15,002 bases of DNA from CAYRIY01 sp964424335. GTDB taxonomy: Bacteria; Bacillota; Limnochordia; DTU080; RSA5. Positions 14,794 to 15,002 of this stretch are shown here, piece after piece. Positions within the stretch are counted from its first letter, which is position 1. Each line of letters starts with the position of its first letter. The position numbers and the translations under genes were made by a program. The notes under the pieces were generated by a model. It did not search any database. It was given only the letters and a program-made list of their open reading frames with translations, and had not been told where the DNA came from. The stretch is from assembly GCA_964424335.1 (NCBI GenBank), contig CAYRIY010000087.1:1-15002 (forward strand). The letters run 5' to 3'.

Positions 14794-15002
14794 CTACTCC
14801 TGGTAAATGACCCACCGAGAAATGATGCCGATCAATACGGCCAAAGTGACGGCGATCAACGCAAAGAAGATCCAAGCCATCGCCGAACTGACGCCGTAGC
14901 CCATGCCTTGAAACGTCGTCGTTCTGATGACCTCCATGATCTTGTTGTTGACAGACGCGTACGAATCGATGATGGTGTACAAGACCACAGTGGGAATCAG
15001 GG
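14794..15002 (-). CDS. Carbohydrate ABC transporter permease, MalF/LplB-like (3' end only)
   Basis: The last 69 or so codons of a gene whose start lies beyond the right edge of the window; the frame is open to the edge. The visible part holds the periplasmic stretch before the last helix (YASVNNKIMEVIRTTTFQGM is typical of the region after TM5 in sugar permeases) and one final hydrophobic helix beginning SSAMAWIFFALIAVT. It ends with a short RWVIYQE tail of the kind seen in LplB/UgpA-type proteins. The EAA loop lies outside the window. The assignment rests on this C-terminal pattern and on the MalG-like permease immediately downstream. Confidence 0.75.
   Translation of the reverse strand, partial: LIPTVVLYTIIDSYASVNNKIMEVIRTTTFQGMGYGVSSAMAWIFFALIAVTLAVLIGIISRWVIYQE

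Noticed and set aside
1..15002. CRISPR arrays, tRNA/rRNA genes, insertion sequences
   Set aside because: No regularly spaced repeats, no tRNA- or rRNA-like segments and no transposase-like frames were seen in the sequence.

Overview
The window is a compact, single-direction carbohydrate-uptake and glycoside-catabolism locus. All eleven genes lie on the minus strand and are read from right to left, with mostly short gaps and several stop/start overlaps. G+C content is moderately high in the genes and lower in two intergenic stretches. Gene families suggest a saccharolytic Bacillota-like bacterium: LplB/LplC-type permeases, a roughly 1,000-residue solute-binding protein of the kind seen in Paenibacillus-like and related lineages, purine-rich AGGAGG-type ribosome sites, and many GTG/TTG starts. 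Neither binding protein has a lipobox cysteine, which is unusual for a monoderm Bacillota and would fit a deep-branching or diderm lineage. The taxonomic placement is a guess.

Layout in transcription order. (1) 15002-13744: the 3' end of a MalF/LplB-like permease, then a MalG/LplC-like permease. (2) 13702-8708: a 1041-residue binding protein with two homologous N-terminal beta-sandwich modules, then a second MalF-like/MalG-like permease pair. The binding protein overlaps the first of these permeases by 4 nt. (3) 8676-7009: a secreted GH39-like, clan GH-A-type glycoside hydrolase. (4) A 195-nt AT-rich gap with a candidate internal promoter. (5) 6813-1539: a conventional sugar-binding protein, a GmhA-type SIS isomerase, a ROK sugar kinase with an altered sugar/zinc motif, and a cytoplasmic GH2 beta-mannosidase-like enzyme. 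The last three are close-packed, with overlaps at both internal junctions. (6) 1384-125: a ROK-family (NagC/XylR/Mlc-like) transcriptional regulator. (7) 1-124: a strong sigma70/sigmaA-type promoter pointing left out of the window (TTGACG-N17-TATACT), whose start region is covered by a 30-nt near-perfect palindrome that looks like an operator.

A reasonable model is that the secreted hydrolase trims an extracellular beta-linked, perhaps mannose-containing, glycan. One or both ABC importers bring in the oligosaccharides, using an ATPase encoded elsewhere because none is present here. GH2 releases the monosaccharide in the cytoplasm, the ROK kinase phosphorylates it, and the SIS protein interconverts the phosphosugar with its ketose. 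The ROK regulator would sense the sugar. The substrate is inferred from family membership only. No RNA genes, mobile elements or CRISPR arrays were seen, and no intergenic stretch exceeds 300 nt.
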